Assembly (NCBI GenBank): GCA_025360015.1
Contig: JANYCZ010000046.1
Location: 1-43,732 of the forward strand
Origin: Verrucomicrobiota bacterium
GTDB taxonomy: Bacteria; Verrucomicrobiota; Verrucomicrobiia; Verrucomicrobiales; Verrucomicrobiaceae
Reading direction: 5' to 3'
Length of the DNA stretch: 43,732 nt
Made by a program: the position numbers and the translations under genes. Positions 8,437 through 17,149 of the stretch are shown piece by piece. Within the stretch, counting starts at the first letter, position 1. Every line of letters begins with the position of its first letter. Under the pieces are notes generated by a model that saw nothing but the letters and a program-made list of their open reading frames with translations, had not been told where the DNA came from and did no database searches.

Positions 8437-8469
8437 CTGGATCCAGCATCAAGAATCCAGCATCCAGCA
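8437..8469. repeat. Right arm of GCTGGATTC-type repeat (inverted copy)
   Basis: CTGGATCCAGCATC, AAGAATCCAGC and ATCCAGCA follow the stop of the four-helix-bundle gene by a few bases. The reverse complement contains GATGCTGGAT twice and GCTGGATTCT once, matching the left block at 8001-8037. Confidence 0.6.
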
Positions 8470-8482
8470 ACGATCTTTCCCC

Positions 8483-9349
8483 ATGAAACCTGTTTTCGAG
8501 AAAGTACCCAAGCGTCAGTGGGAGTCCTTCCACTGTGAGACGGTGCGTGCGCTGGATTATGGGACGCGCTGGCATTTTCATCCGGAGTATCAGCTGACGC
8601 TGGCGATCGAGAGCCGGGGGCATCGGGTGGTGGGGGATAACATCGCTCCGCTGACGGATGGGGACATCGTGCTGATCGGCTCCAATCTGCCGCATGTGTG
8701 GCACCAGGACACGAGTGCGAAGTCACGGCGGGTGAATGCGATCATTGTGCGGTTTGATGAGTCCTTTCTAGGGCGGGATTTCATGGCGCTGCCGGAGATG
8801 GAGCCGGTGAAGCGGCTGCTGCAGCGTGCGGCGCGTGGCCTGGAGGTGTGCGGGCCCGCCCGTGCGGCGGTGACGGAGCACATGAAGCGTCTCGCTGGCA
8901 GCGAGGGGCTGGCGCGGGTGATCGAGCTGCTGGCGGTTCTCAATGCACTGGCCGGGGCAGAGGATTTGAAGGCGCTGGCGAGCTCCAACTTTGAGCCCAA
9001 GCTTGAGTCTGCCGACCAAGGGCGGATGGAGCGGGTGATTGATTTCATCCACACGCATCTGACTGAGGAAATCGACCGTGAGCGCCTGGCGAAGCTGGCG
9101 CACCTCAGCCTTGGGGCCTTCAGCCGCTTCTTCCACTCACGCACGGGCAAAACCGTGCCGCAGTATGTGAACGAAGTGCGCATCGGCCGTGCCTGCGGCA
9201 TGCTGGCGGAGGATGTGTCCAACATCACCGACATCGCGATGGACTGCGGCTACCGCAATCTGGCGAACTTCAACCGCCGCTTCCGTGAAGTGATGAGCAC
9301 CACGCCGAGCGCGTACCGGCAAAAATTTCGCGGCATGTCGGGGAGGTGA
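8483..9349 (+). CDS. AraC-family transcriptional regulator with N-terminal cupin
   Basis: A 288-residue regulator. Residues about 20-85 form a cupin-like ligand domain (WHFHPEYQLTLAIES, then GDIVLIGSNLPHVW). Residues about 185-285 carry two helix-turn-helix units: LAKLAHLSLGAFSRFFHSRTG, and the second recognition region ITDIAMDCGYRNLANFNRRF with the family signature FRxxxxxTPSAYRQ. Regulators of this layout usually sense sugars or related small molecules and control catabolic genes. No obvious target gene is adjacent; the next gene encodes an Hsp33-type chaperone 48 bp downstream. The start at 8483 follows the repeat block directly. Confidence 0.92.
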   Translation: MKPVFEKVPKRQWESFHCETVRALDYGTRWHFHPEYQLTLAIESRGHRVVGDNIAPLTDGDIVLIGSNLPHVWHQDTSAKSRRVNAIIVRFDESFLGRDFMALPEMEPVKRLLQRAARGLEVCGPARAAVTEHMKRLAGSEGLARVIELLAVLNALAGAEDLKALASSNFEPKLESADQGRMERVIDFIHTHLTEEIDRERLAKLAHLSLGAFSRFFHSRTGKTVPQYVNEVRIGRACGMLAEDVSNITDIAMDCGYRNLANFNRRFREVMSTTPSAYRQKFRGMSGR

Positions 9350-9397
9350 CAGCCCGCGCCACTTGCGCGGCCATTCATCCGGTGAGATAAGCAGTGC

Positions 9398-10195
9398 ATG
9401 AGTCAGATGCTTGAACCGGATCTTTCCGTGGTGGACCTCCGCTCCTACTTCGTGCGGAAGCGCAATGCGCTGCTGGTGCGCGGGCGCTTCAGTCCGCTCT
9501 ATCTCGATTATTACCTGCACCTGATGCAGTACGCTCTCCAGAATGCGGAGCCGCTGGACCAGATGCTGAAGGACGCGCTGGCCGCGCTGGCGCTGCATCT
9601 CTGCTCACGGCCGCAGGATGAGGGCTGTGCGTGGACGATCCACGTCAAAGAGCCGCAGCGGGCGAATGTATTCGTCACGGGCACCTCGCGCCCAGGCCGG
9701 GTGGCGGGGAGGGTTTTCACCGAAGACGTGCGCCAGGAGGGCGAGGCGATGTTCATCTCGCAAACAACGCGTCCGGATCAGCCGCCGCGGCAGAGCATGA
9801 TCGAGTTTCATGGCGATGACATGCTGAAGGCGGTGGAAACGTTTTACACCACCAGCGAGCAGCGGCTCACGCGCTTCTTCCGGCTGGAAGATGAGGAGTT
9901 TGTGCAAATTTCGGCCGAGCCGGACTGCGATGAGGTCTGGCTGGGTGAACTCACGCTGGAGCAGGTGCTTGAAATTGAAACGGCCGAGCATCTCACTCTG
10001 CTGGAAACGCGGGGCTATGTGTTTGAATGCGGCTGCTCCATCGAGCGCCTGCTGCCCATCATCATGCGCCTGCCGCAGGATGACCTGGACCACATCTTTG
10101 CGGATGGCGTGGCGAAAATCACCTGCCCGCGCTGCGGTGCGGTCTTTCGTACGGCGAAGGAGAGCTTTGAGCAGTGGCGGTCTGCGCAATCTTGA
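9398..10195 (+). CDS. Hsp33-family redox-regulated chaperone
   Basis: A 265-residue protein with the Hsp33 layout. The N-terminal chaperone core includes VFVTGTSRPGRVAGRVFTED and ETFYTTSEQRLTRFF, matching family blocks. The C-terminal redox switch has Cys211-x-Cys213 and Cys243-x-x-Cys246 (ECGCS, TCPRCG), the zinc-binding CxC/CxxC pair whose oxidation activates the chaperone. It is slightly shorter than E. coli Hsp33 (292 residues) and its central region is divergent. It acts in the cytoplasm against aggregation of oxidatively unfolded proteins. It may be co-transcribed with the downstream glycosyltransferase (55 bp gap). Confidence 0.85.
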   Translation: MSQMLEPDLSVVDLRSYFVRKRNALLVRGRFSPLYLDYYLHLMQYALQNAEPLDQMLKDALAALALHLCSRPQDEGCAWTIHVKEPQRANVFVTGTSRPGRVAGRVFTEDVRQEGEAMFISQTTRPDQPPRQSMIEFHGDDMLKAVETFYTTSEQRLTRFFRLEDEEFVQISAEPDCDEVWLGELTLEQVLEIETAEHLTLLETRGYVFECGCSIERLLPIIMRLPQDDLDHIFADGVAKITCPRCGAVFRTAKESFEQWRSAQS

Positions 10196-10250
10196 TGCAA
10201 GCGTCCTGCTTGCCTTTTCCAGCCGCCAACGGGACGTTTGCGCTACTCGC

Positions 10251-11345
10251 ATGAAGCTCGCCCTCATCCGCCGCCAGTTCTCCGCCACCGGAGGCGCGGA
10301 GCTGTATGTGCAGCGCCTGCTGGGGTCCTTGGCCGCTGCCGGGCATGAGACGCATCTGTTTGCGGAAAAGTGGCAGGGGCAGGCTGCGGGGGTGCAGTTT
10401 CACAGCGTGAATGTGGATGGAACGCGAGCGGAGCGCCCACGGCGGTTTGCTGAAGCTGTGAACGCCGAGCTGCAGCACCAGAGGTTTGACTGCGTGTTCA
10501 GCCTGGAGCGCACGCTGAAGCAGGATGTTTATCGGGCAGGTGATGGCCTGCACCGCGTGTGGCTGCAGCAGCGCAGGCGCTTTGCCCCATGGTGGAAGCG
10601 TCCGCTGGTGGGGCTGGGGGCGTTTCATCGCAACATGATGGCGCTCGAGGCGCAAACTTTTGATCCGGCGAATACGCAGCGCATCATCGTGAACTCTGAA
10701 ATGGTGCGCGACGAAATCGCGCGGCATTTCCCCGATTTTCCGCAGGAGCGCGTGCATACGATCCGCAATGGAGTCGAAGTGCGGCGTTTCCAGAACGTGT
10801 CGCGATCAGCGGCGCGCAGACGCTTTGGGCTGGAGGCCAGCGATTTCGTGCTGGTCTTCGTGGGCTCCGGCTGGGAGCGCAAAGGGCTGCCGTGGCTGCT
10901 GAAGTTCATGGCCGGACGCAGCGATGATTCAGGGCTCAAACTGCTCGTCGTCACACGGGACCGCATGCGCGGCAAGATTCCGCCGAATGTCATTCTCACG
11001 GGGCCGATGCACGATGTGGAAGCAGCGTATGCCGCCGCAGATGTACTCACTTTTCTGCCCATTTATGAACCCTGCTCCAATGTGGTGAGCGAGGCGCTGG
11101 CCACGGGCATCCCGGTCATCACGACGAGTTTCAATGGTGCCAGTGAATTGATCGACTCCGGCATCAACGGCCATGTGCTGGACGATCCCAGCGACCTCGC
11201 GACGCTGGGCATGTGCGTGAACCACTGGCGCGCACGGGGCAGCGCCGGGCCCGTTAAAACGCGGCTTCCGCTGGATCTGGAGCTGAATGTGGATCACACG
11301 ATTCAAGTGTTAAAACTGGCGGCAGAAAGACGTGAGCGGGCATGA
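10251..11345 (+). CDS. Family 4 glycosyltransferase, WaaG-like
   Basis: I start this at ATG 10251 (MKLALIRRQFSATGGAELYV), giving 364 residues; the frame is open far upstream but overlaps the Hsp33 gene. The N-terminal GGAE loop, the block DVYRAGDGLHRVWLQQR, a middle VNSEMVRDEIARHF, and the C-terminal nucleotide-sugar motif (EPCSNVVSEALATGIPVITT) define a GT-B fold GT4 enzyme. The YRAGDGxHRxWL block resembles WaaG, the glucosyltransferase that adds the first outer-core hexose of LPS, so a role in LPS core or another surface glycan is likely. The last four bases overlap the start of the next gene (ATGA), implying translational coupling. Confidence 0.88.
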   Translation: MKLALIRRQFSATGGAELYVQRLLGSLAAAGHETHLFAEKWQGQAAGVQFHSVNVDGTRAERPRRFAEAVNAELQHQRFDCVFSLERTLKQDVYRAGDGLHRVWLQQRRRFAPWWKRPLVGLGAFHRNMMALEAQTFDPANTQRIIVNSEMVRDEIARHFPDFPQERVHTIRNGVEVRRFQNVSRSAARRRFGLEASDFVLVFVGSGWERKGLPWLLKFMAGRSDDSGLKLLVVTRDRMRGKIPPNVILTGPMHDVEAAYAAADVLTFLPIYEPCSNVVSEALATGIPVITTSFNGASELIDSGINGHVLDDPSDLATLGMCVNHWRARGSAGPVKTRLPLDLELNVDHTIQVLKLAAERRERA

Positions 11346-11878
11346 GCGCGGAGGATTCCATGGAAGCTGCTTCGCGCCTGTGCGCGGCGTGCGGGATGTG
11401 CTGTGACGGGACGATGTTTCAGGTCGTGCGGATGCAGACTGGGGATGTGCCGGCGGAACTGGGCAGGCTGGGGTTGAAAATCCGCTGCCGGGACGGGGAA
11501 TATTTCATGGAGCAGCCATGCTCCGGGCTGCGGGAGAAACGCTGCACGGTTTATGAGCGGAGGCCGATGCGGTGTCGCTTGTTCAACTGCCAGCAGCTGG
11601 GGCGTCTGGAAAACGGCGAGACCACTGAGGCTGAGGCGATGACGATGATCGTCGAGACGCGGACACTGGTGGAGCAGGTGCGCGGTCTGATCGAGCAATG
11701 CGGTCTGCGTGAGGATGGTCAGGCGCTGGCTGAGCGCTATGAGCGGGTGATGTCAACGCCGGTGAATGCAACGCTCGAGCCGGAGCTGATCGCCGTGAGG
11801 GAGGATCTGGAAGAGAGGATGCGGGAACTGAAACTGCAATTGAACCGCGAATTTCGGCTGCCACCGGGCGCTCCATGA
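11342..11878 (+). CDS. YkgJ-family cysteine cluster protein
   Basis: A 178-residue protein. Cys14, Cys17, Cys20 and Cys21 (LCAACGMCCDGTMF) and the later PCSGL, RCTVYERRPMRCRLFNC form the cysteine pattern of the CxxCxxCC family (YkgJ, formerly UPF0153), thought to bind zinc or an iron-sulfur centre. Function is unknown in any organism I can name. The C-terminal 90 residues are helical and charged. It overlaps the glycosyltransferase stop by four bases; such cysteine-cluster genes often sit beside envelope-glycan genes, but no mechanism is established. Confidence 0.85.
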   Translation: MSAEDSMEAASRLCAACGMCCDGTMFQVVRMQTGDVPAELGRLGLKIRCRDGEYFMEQPCSGLREKRCTVYERRPMRCRLFNCQQLGRLENGETTEAEAMTMIVETRTLVEQVRGLIEQCGLREDGQALAERYERVMSTPVNATLEPELIAVREDLEERMRELKLQLNREFRLPPGAP

Positions 11879-11919
11879 CGAATCGTTCGTCTTTTGCGAC
11901 TTTAGTGCCATGATGGCGG

Positions 11920-14154
11920 ATGGAAATGAAATTATTGAAGCTGCTTGGCAGTGAGGAGTACCTACCCTCCAATGTGCCAGAGCTGCTTTCACAAGTGGGC
12001 ATGAAGCCCAATCAACAGCAAGTATTGCAAAGTCTGCTCAAAAGCCTGGAGAAACAGGGAAAAATCGTACGTACGAAGGGCAATCGCTACATCGTGGCCA
12101 AAGAGGCCGACCTGGTGCCCGGCGTGATTCAGATCACGCGCGGTGGCCGTGGTTTTGTACAGCCGGATGAAGCGGGCATCGGCGAAATCAGCATCCCGGA
12201 CAGCCTCACCGGCACGGCGATGCATGGCGACCGTGTTTTGGTGCGCCTCGACGTGAAGCCGGGTCAGGTGGACAAGAGCGGCAGCGTGGTGCGCGTGCTT
12301 GAGCGCAAGCGCACGCAGTTTGTGGGGACCTTGCAGCGTTCGAAGCAGTTCCTGCACGTCACGCCGGATGATCCGCGCCTGCCGGGAGCAATTTATGTCA
12401 CGGAACCGCGTGATGTGGGCCGCAAGCCCAACATTGGTGATAAAGTGGTGGTGGAAATCACCCAGTGGGAGTCGAAAAAGACGGCGCCGGAGGGCGAGAT
12501 CATCGAGGTGCTCGGTCCGCCAGATGAAGAGGGCGTGGACATGCTCTCTGTGCTGCGGCATTACGATCTGCCGCTGCACTTTCCGAAGAACGTGCTGCAT
12601 GAGGCGAACACGATTGCCAAGTCGCGGCCGGACAACCAGCCGAGCGCGCAGGAGTGCGCGGGACGTGTTGACTGCCGTCCGCACAATGTCATCACCATCG
12701 ACCCTGATGATGCGAGGGACTTTGATGATGCCATCTGCATTCAGAAACAGGGCGACCAGTGGCTGCTGTGGGTGCACATCGCCGATGTGTCACACTACGT
12801 GCTGCCGGGCAGTGCGCTGGATGTCGAAGCCAGAAAGCGCGGCAACTCGACCTACCTGGTGGATCGCGTGATCCCGATGCTGCCGGAGGCGCTGAGCAAT
12901 GAGCTGTGCTCGCTCAAGCCAAACGTGGATCGTTTGACGAAGTGCGTGGAGTTTGTGCTGTCCAAGGATGGGACGGTTGTCAGCTCAAAGTTCTATGCTT
13001 CGGTGATCCGCTCCAAGCGACGCTTCACCTACAAGGAGGCGTTTGCCGCCATCATGGTACCGCCGAACAATGAAACCGAGCAGATGCTGCATGATGCGCA
13101 TGCGATGGCGCAGAAGATCCGCCACCTGCGCTTTAAGAATGGGTCGCTCGATCTGGATTTCCCGGAGAACAAGATCCGCCTCGATGAACACGGCAAGGTC
13201 CTGCGCATGGAACGCATCGAGAACGATGTCTCGCATCAGTTGATCGAGGAGTACATGCTGCTGGCGAATGAAGCCGTCGCAGGCCGGCTCATGGGGCTGG
13301 ACCGGCCTTCCGTGTATCGCGTTCATGAGTCACCGAAGGAGAAGAGGCTCAATGATTACCGTGAGGATGTGCTGAGCCATCGCGTGCCGTGTGGCAATCT
13401 CACGCATCGCCCGGAGGTGCAGAAGCTGCTCAGCCGTCTCAGCACGCTGCCGATCGGCCCGGCGCTGAAGATTGGCTTTTTGCGCTCGATGATGCGCGCG
13501 CGTTATGCCGTAGAGCCGCTCGGCCATTATGGCCTTGCCAAGACGAAGTACACGCATTTCACCTCGCCGATCCGCCGCTACGCCGATCTCGTGGTGCACC
13601 GCTCGTTGTTCGACAAGGTTGAACTGCAGGTGGGCGTCGCGAAGCAGATCGCGGATCACATCAGCTCGACGGAGAAAAACTCGTCCGATGCTGAACGAGA
13701 CAGCAAGGAGGTCAAACTCTACGCCTACCTCAAGGCGCAGCTTGTCTCGAAAAAGCCCCAGCCTTATACCGCGCTCGTCACCGATGTGCGGAACTTTGGC
13801 TTCTTCGTTGATGTGCCGGATCTCGGCCTCAGCGGTGTCGTGCCTCTGTCCTCCATCCCGGATGACTTCTACATTTTCGATCCTGCGACACGTCAGCTCA
13901 CGGGACGTCATACGCGCCGCGTCATCAGCCTCGGCGACAACGTCGTGGTGCAGATTTACAAAGTGGACAGCGCCAAGAAGCAGGTCGATTTCATGCCCGT
14001 GCCGCAGCGTGGTAAAGTGATGCGTGCCGAAGATTTGGAACGTCAGGATGGGCGTGGGCCACAAAGTCGCGATCCCAAGCGGCCCGCCGCACCGCGGCGC
14101 AAGCCGGGGCATGGCCACAAGCGTGCGTCGCACCAGCCGAAGAAGAGCCGATAA
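11920..14154 (+). CDS. rnr: Ribonuclease R
   Basis: A 744-residue 3'-5' exoribonuclease. The order is an N-terminal winged-helix segment (residues 1-65), cold-shock-type OB domains (about 70-215), the RNB catalytic domain with D261-P-D-D-A-R-D267-F-D-D270 as the metal-binding aspartate cluster, a C-terminal S1 domain (TALVTDVRNFGFFVDVPDLG), and a Lys/Arg-rich tail. Tail and winged helix favour RNase R over RNase II. It degrades structured RNA, including rRNA and tagged mRNA during trans-translation. ATG 11920 is used; a second ATG two codons later is possible. It converges with trpS, the two stop codons being separated by 5 bp. Confidence 0.97.
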   Translation: MEMKLLKLLGSEEYLPSNVPELLSQVGMKPNQQQVLQSLLKSLEKQGKIVRTKGNRYIVAKEADLVPGVIQITRGGRGFVQPDEAGIGEISIPDSLTGTAMHGDRVLVRLDVKPGQVDKSGSVVRVLERKRTQFVGTLQRSKQFLHVTPDDPRLPGAIYVTEPRDVGRKPNIGDKVVVEITQWESKKTAPEGEIIEVLGPPDEEGVDMLSVLRHYDLPLHFPKNVLHEANTIAKSRPDNQPSAQECAGRVDCRPHNVITIDPDDARDFDDAICIQKQGDQWLLWVHIADVSHYVLPGSALDVEARKRGNSTYLVDRVIPMLPEALSNELCSLKPNVDRLTKCVEFVLSKDGTVVSSKFYASVIRSKRRFTYKEAFAAIMVPPNNETEQMLHDAHAMAQKIRHLRFKNGSLDLDFPENKIRLDEHGKVLRMERIENDVSHQLIEEYMLLANEAVAGRLMGLDRPSVYRVHESPKEKRLNDYREDVLSHRVPCGNLTHRPEVQKLLSRLSTLPIGPALKIGFLRSMMRARYAVEPLGHYGLAKTKYTHFTSPIRRYADLVVHRSLFDKVELQVGVAKQIADHISSTEKNSSDAERDSKEVKLYAYLKAQLVSKKPQPYTALVTDVRNFGFFVDVPDLGLSGVVPLSSIPDDFYIFDPATRQLTGRHTRRVISLGDNVVVQIYKVDSAKKQVDFMPVPQRGKVMRAEDLERQDGRGPQSRDPKRPAAPRRKPGHGHKRASHQPKKSR

Positions 14155-14159
14155 GAGGG

Positions 14160-15125
14160 TCAACCCAGGCCCACCGCATCGCGCACACGACTGAGAGTCT
14201 TGCGCGCGACGGCGCGGGCTTTCTCAGCCCCTTCAGCGAGGACTTTTTCCACATAGCCTTTGTCGGCGACGATTTCGTCACGCCGGGTGCGGAAGGGCGC
14301 GAAGTAATCGGTCACGCCTTGGAGGAGGCGCTTTTTGAAGTCGCCGTAGCCGACGCCGCCGTTGAGGTGATCGGCGACCATGGCGTCATAATCGGCTTGT
14401 GAGGCGACGAGCTTGTAGAGGGCGAGGATGCTGCTGCCTTCGATGGGCTTCGGAGCTTCGACGGGCGTGGAGTCAGTCTGGATGCCCATGATCTTCTTTT
14501 TGAGCGGACCAGGCTCTTCAAACAGCGGGATGGTGTTGTTGTAGCTCTTGCTCATCTTTCTACCGTCAAGACCGAGGACGACGGCTGTCGTTTCCTGGAT
14601 GCGCGGCTGGGGCAGTTTGAAGAGCCCTGCGCCAAAGGTTTCGTTCATCTTGATGGCGATGTCACGGGTGACTTCGACATGCTGCTTCTGATCTCTGCCG
14701 ACGGGGACGACGTCGCTGTCGTAGATCAGGATGTCCGCCGCCATGAGCACGGGATAGGCAAAGAGGCCGTGCGAAGGAGTGATGCCGTTGGCGATTTTGT
14801 CTTTGTAGCTGTGGCAACGTTCCAGCAGGCCCATGGGGGTGACGGTGCTGAGGATCCAAGAGAGTTCGCAGTGCTCTGGCACGTCGCTTTGACGGAAGAA
14901 GACGCACTTGTCTGGATCGAGGCCGCAGGCGAGAAAGTCGATGGCGAGCTCGCGGACGAAGCTGCGGAGGGCCTTGCCATCCTGAACGGAGGTGAGGGAA
15001 TGGTAGTCGGCGATGAAGTAGTAGGCATCGCCTTCATGCTGCAGCTTGAGCGCCGGCTCCATCATGCCAAAGAAATTGCCGATGTGGAGTCTGCCGCTGG
15101 GTTGAAGGCCGGAAAGGATGCGCAT
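14160..15125 (-). CDS. trpS: Tryptophan--tRNA ligase
   Basis: A 321-residue class I aminoacyl-tRNA synthetase. The HIGH-type motif is in LQPSGRLHIGNFFG (His14-Ile-Gly-Asn17) and the KMSKS loop is in LGLDGRKMSKSYNN. Between them are the TrpRS blocks ADYHSLT and LMAADILIYDSDVVPVGRDQ that bind tryptophan and ATP. Length matches bacterial TrpRS (about 330). It charges tRNA-Trp in the cytoplasm. It is followed upstream on the same strand by the universal stress protein and mntH (35 bp to the usp stop), which could make it the last gene of that run. Confidence 0.97.
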   Translation of the reverse strand: MRILSGLQPSGRLHIGNFFGMMEPALKLQHEGDAYYFIADYHSLTSVQDGKALRSFVRELAIDFLACGLDPDKCVFFRQSDVPEHCELSWILSTVTPMGLLERCHSYKDKIANGITPSHGLFAYPVLMAADILIYDSDVVPVGRDQKQHVEVTRDIAIKMNETFGAGLFKLPQPRIQETTAVVLGLDGRKMSKSYNNTIPLFEEPGPLKKKIMGIQTDSTPVEAPKPIEGSSILALYKLVASQADYDAMVADHLNGGVGYGDFKKRLLQGVTDYFAPFRTRRDEIVADKGYVEKVLAEGAEKARAVARKTLSRVRDAVGLG

Positions 15126-15159
15126 AAGACCGCTGATATGGCGGGGGCGTGCGCTCTCG

Positions 15160-15594
15160 TCAAGATGCGCGCTTTGGCGGCACGACGAAGAGGGGGACGG
15201 TGGCCTTGTGGCGGAGGGCGTCGATGGTGCTGCCGTGGATGATGTCGCCGATCAAGCGGTGGCCGTGGGAGGCGAGGGCGATGAGGTCGATGCGTTCTTC
15301 GGCGGCGACTTTGAGGAGCTGATCGGGCGGTTCGCCGAGGACGAGGAGAATGTTGACGGTGAGGTTGGAGTCGGCGCGGAGTTTGGCGGCGGTGGCTTCA
15401 AGGTAGCTCAGATCCTCCCGCATCTCTTCGGATTCGGCGAGCTTGAGCTGGTCAAAGTTGCGTGCGGCCCAGCCGTCGGCGACGTGGACGAGGAGGAGCT
15501 CGCTCTGCATCAGTGTGGCGAGGGCGGTGATGGCGCGCAGCAGTTCCTGATCGGAAGCACCGGTGTCGAGGGCAACGAGGATTTTGCGGTACAT
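15160..15594 (-). CDS. Universal stress protein (UspA family)
   Basis: Starting at ATG 15594 (MYRKILVALDTGASDQELLR) gives 144 residues, the usual single-domain Usp length; the open frame continues upstream inside mntH but is not used. The C-terminal block LIALASHGHRLIGDIIHGST followed by VPLFVV resembles the ATP-binding GxxGx9GS motif. The start lies 4 bp after the mntH stop, so it is very probably co-translated with mntH. The arrangement suggests a stress or manganese-starvation role, which is an inference. Confidence 0.9.
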   Translation of the reverse strand: MYRKILVALDTGASDQELLRAITALATLMQSELLLVHVADGWAARNFDQLKLAESEEMREDLSYLEATAAKLRADSNLTVNILLVLGEPPDQLLKVAAEERIDLIALASHGHRLIGDIIHGSTIDALRHKATVPLFVVPPKRAS

Positions 15595-15598
15595 GGCG

Positions 15599-16954
15599 TT
15601 AGATTCCGAGGGCGTTGATCCAGGACTGCGGGGCGAAGAAATCGAAGAGCAGTTTGAAATTGAGCACGATGATGACGGCAGCGCTGGCCCAGGCGAGGAC
15701 CTTGATCCATACCGGGTTGGCAAAGCGGCCCATCTTGGCCTTCTCCCCGGTGAAGCGCAGCAGTGGCACGACGGCAAAGCTGAGCTGCATGGAGAGGATG
15801 ACCTGGCTCCAGAGGAGAAGATTGGTGGTTTTGTCCTCACCAAAATAGCCAATGATGCAGACGGCAGGTATGACGGCGATGAGGCGGGTGATCAAACGAC
15901 GCAGCCAGGGCTTGAGGCGGATGTTGAGGAAACCTTCCATCACGATCTGGCCCGCGAGGGTGCCGGTGAGTGTGGAGCTTTGCCCGCTGGCGAGCAAGGC
16001 CACGGCAAACAGCGTGCTGGCCACGCCGATGCCGAGCACCGGGCTGAGTAGTTTGTAGGCGTCCTGAATTTCGGCCACGTCGCTGTGTCCGCTGGTGTGA
16101 AACGCGGCGGCAGCGACAACGAGGATGCCGCCATTGATGAAGAGCGCAAACATGAGCGCAAAGGTGGAGTCGTAGGTGGCGAACTTGATGGCCTCGGCCT
16201 TGCCTTCATCATCGCGGGTGAAGTTGCGCGTCTGCACGATGGAGCTGTGCAGGTAGAGATTGTGCGGCATGACGGTGGCGCCGAGAATGCTGATGGCGAC
16301 GAAAAGCATCTCGCGGTTCTTCAAAATGGCGGCGGACGGCACAAAGCCGGCGGCGATGCCTGCGAGGTCCGGCTTGGCAAAGAACATCTCGGCGGCGAAA
16401 CAACCGCCGATGGTGAGGATGAGAGTGATGACGAGCGCCTCGACGTAGCGGAAGCCGCGGTTTTGCAGCAGCAGCACGATCATGACGTCGAGCGTGGTGA
16501 TGACGCAGCCCCAGACGAGGGGGATGCCGAAGAGGAGCTGCAAACCGATGGCGGAGCCGACGACTTCCGCGAGGTCACACGCGGCGATGGCAGCCTCACA
16601 CAGGAACCAGAGGCCCCAGACGACCGGCTTGGGGTAATGATCACGGCAGGCCTGTGCGAGATCGCGGCCGGTGGCGATGCCGAGCTTTACACACAGGTGC
16701 TGGAGAAGGATGGCGATGAGGTTCGAAATCAAAATCACCGACAGCAGCGAGTAGCCGTAACGCGCACCGCCGGCGAGGTCGGTGGCCCAGTTGCCGGGGT
16801 CCATGTAGCCGACGGAGACGAGGAAGCCAGGACCTGCATAGGCGAGCATTTTGCGCCAGAACGAGCCGTTCTTCGGTATTTGGATGGAGCGGAAGACTTC
16901 GGGCAGCGAATCGCCTCCGCGTGAGCGCCAGCCAGTATCAGGAGTTTTTTCCAT
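15599..16954 (-). CDS. mntH: Nramp-family divalent metal (Mn2+) transporter MntH
   Basis: A 451-residue protein with about 11 membrane segments. The TM1 motif D52-P-G-N55 (YMDPGNWATD) and the TM6 motif M229-P-H231 (ATVMPHNLYLHSS) are the metal-binding residues of Nramp transporters; the methionine selects Mn2+/Fe2+ over Ca2+ and Mg2+. It is a proton-coupled importer in the inner membrane. A soluble N-terminal stretch of about 35 residues precedes TM1. The divergent neighbour is a MntR-type repressor with all metal-site residues, and palindromes lie between them, so repression by manganese is expected. The universal stress protein gene follows at once. Confidence 0.95.
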   Translation of the reverse strand: MEKTPDTGWRSRGGDSLPEVFRSIQIPKNGSFWRKMLAYAGPGFLVSVGYMDPGNWATDLAGGARYGYSLLSVILISNLIAILLQHLCVKLGIATGRDLAQACRDHYPKPVVWGLWFLCEAAIAACDLAEVVGSAIGLQLLFGIPLVWGCVITTLDVMIVLLLQNRGFRYVEALVITLILTIGGCFAAEMFFAKPDLAGIAAGFVPSAAILKNREMLFVAISILGATVMPHNLYLHSSIVQTRNFTRDDEGKAEAIKFATYDSTFALMFALFINGGILVVAAAAFHTSGHSDVAEIQDAYKLLSPVLGIGVASTLFAVALLASGQSSTLTGTLAGQIVMEGFLNIRLKPWLRRLITRLIAVIPAVCIIGYFGEDKTTNLLLWSQVILSMQLSFAVVPLLRFTGEKAKMGRFANPVWIKVLAWASAAVIIVLNFKLLFDFFAPQSWINALGI

Positions 16955-17054
16955 CGGAAGAAGATCGAATTAAATGAGGACATAGACGCCTGCAAAAGGG
17001 TGGCCCCTCGGACGTGGACTGCACCATTGTTCCAGGGTGAAAGGTTTTGTCAGC

Positions 17055-17079
17055 GCTAACTGAGTTAGCCATGACTAAC
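17055..17079. promoter_or_regulatory. Overlapping palindromes, candidate MntR operator between mntH and mntR
   Basis: GCTAAC-TGA-GTTAGC (17055-17069) is a 15-bp palindrome, and GTTAG-CCATGA-CTAAC (17064-17079) a second one sharing its right arm. The TTAG/CTAA half-sites recall DtxR-family operators. The site is 71 bp before the chosen mntR start and 101 bp before the mntH start, suited to control of both promoters. Nothing coding was seen in 16955-17149. Confidence 0.65.
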
Positions 17080-17149
17080 ATTGTTCGCAAGAGCAAATAC
17101 ACCTTTCTTCGTTGAAGACGTCACCGTGCGCTCCATTTTCACACCGCTC

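Noticed and set aside
14155..14159. Shared terminator between rnr and trpS
   Set aside because: Only 5 bp separate the two stop codons and no symmetric stem was seen there.
16085..16924. 279-residue plus-strand frame opposite mntH
   Set aside because: Same reason: acidic low-complexity antisense of a membrane protein.
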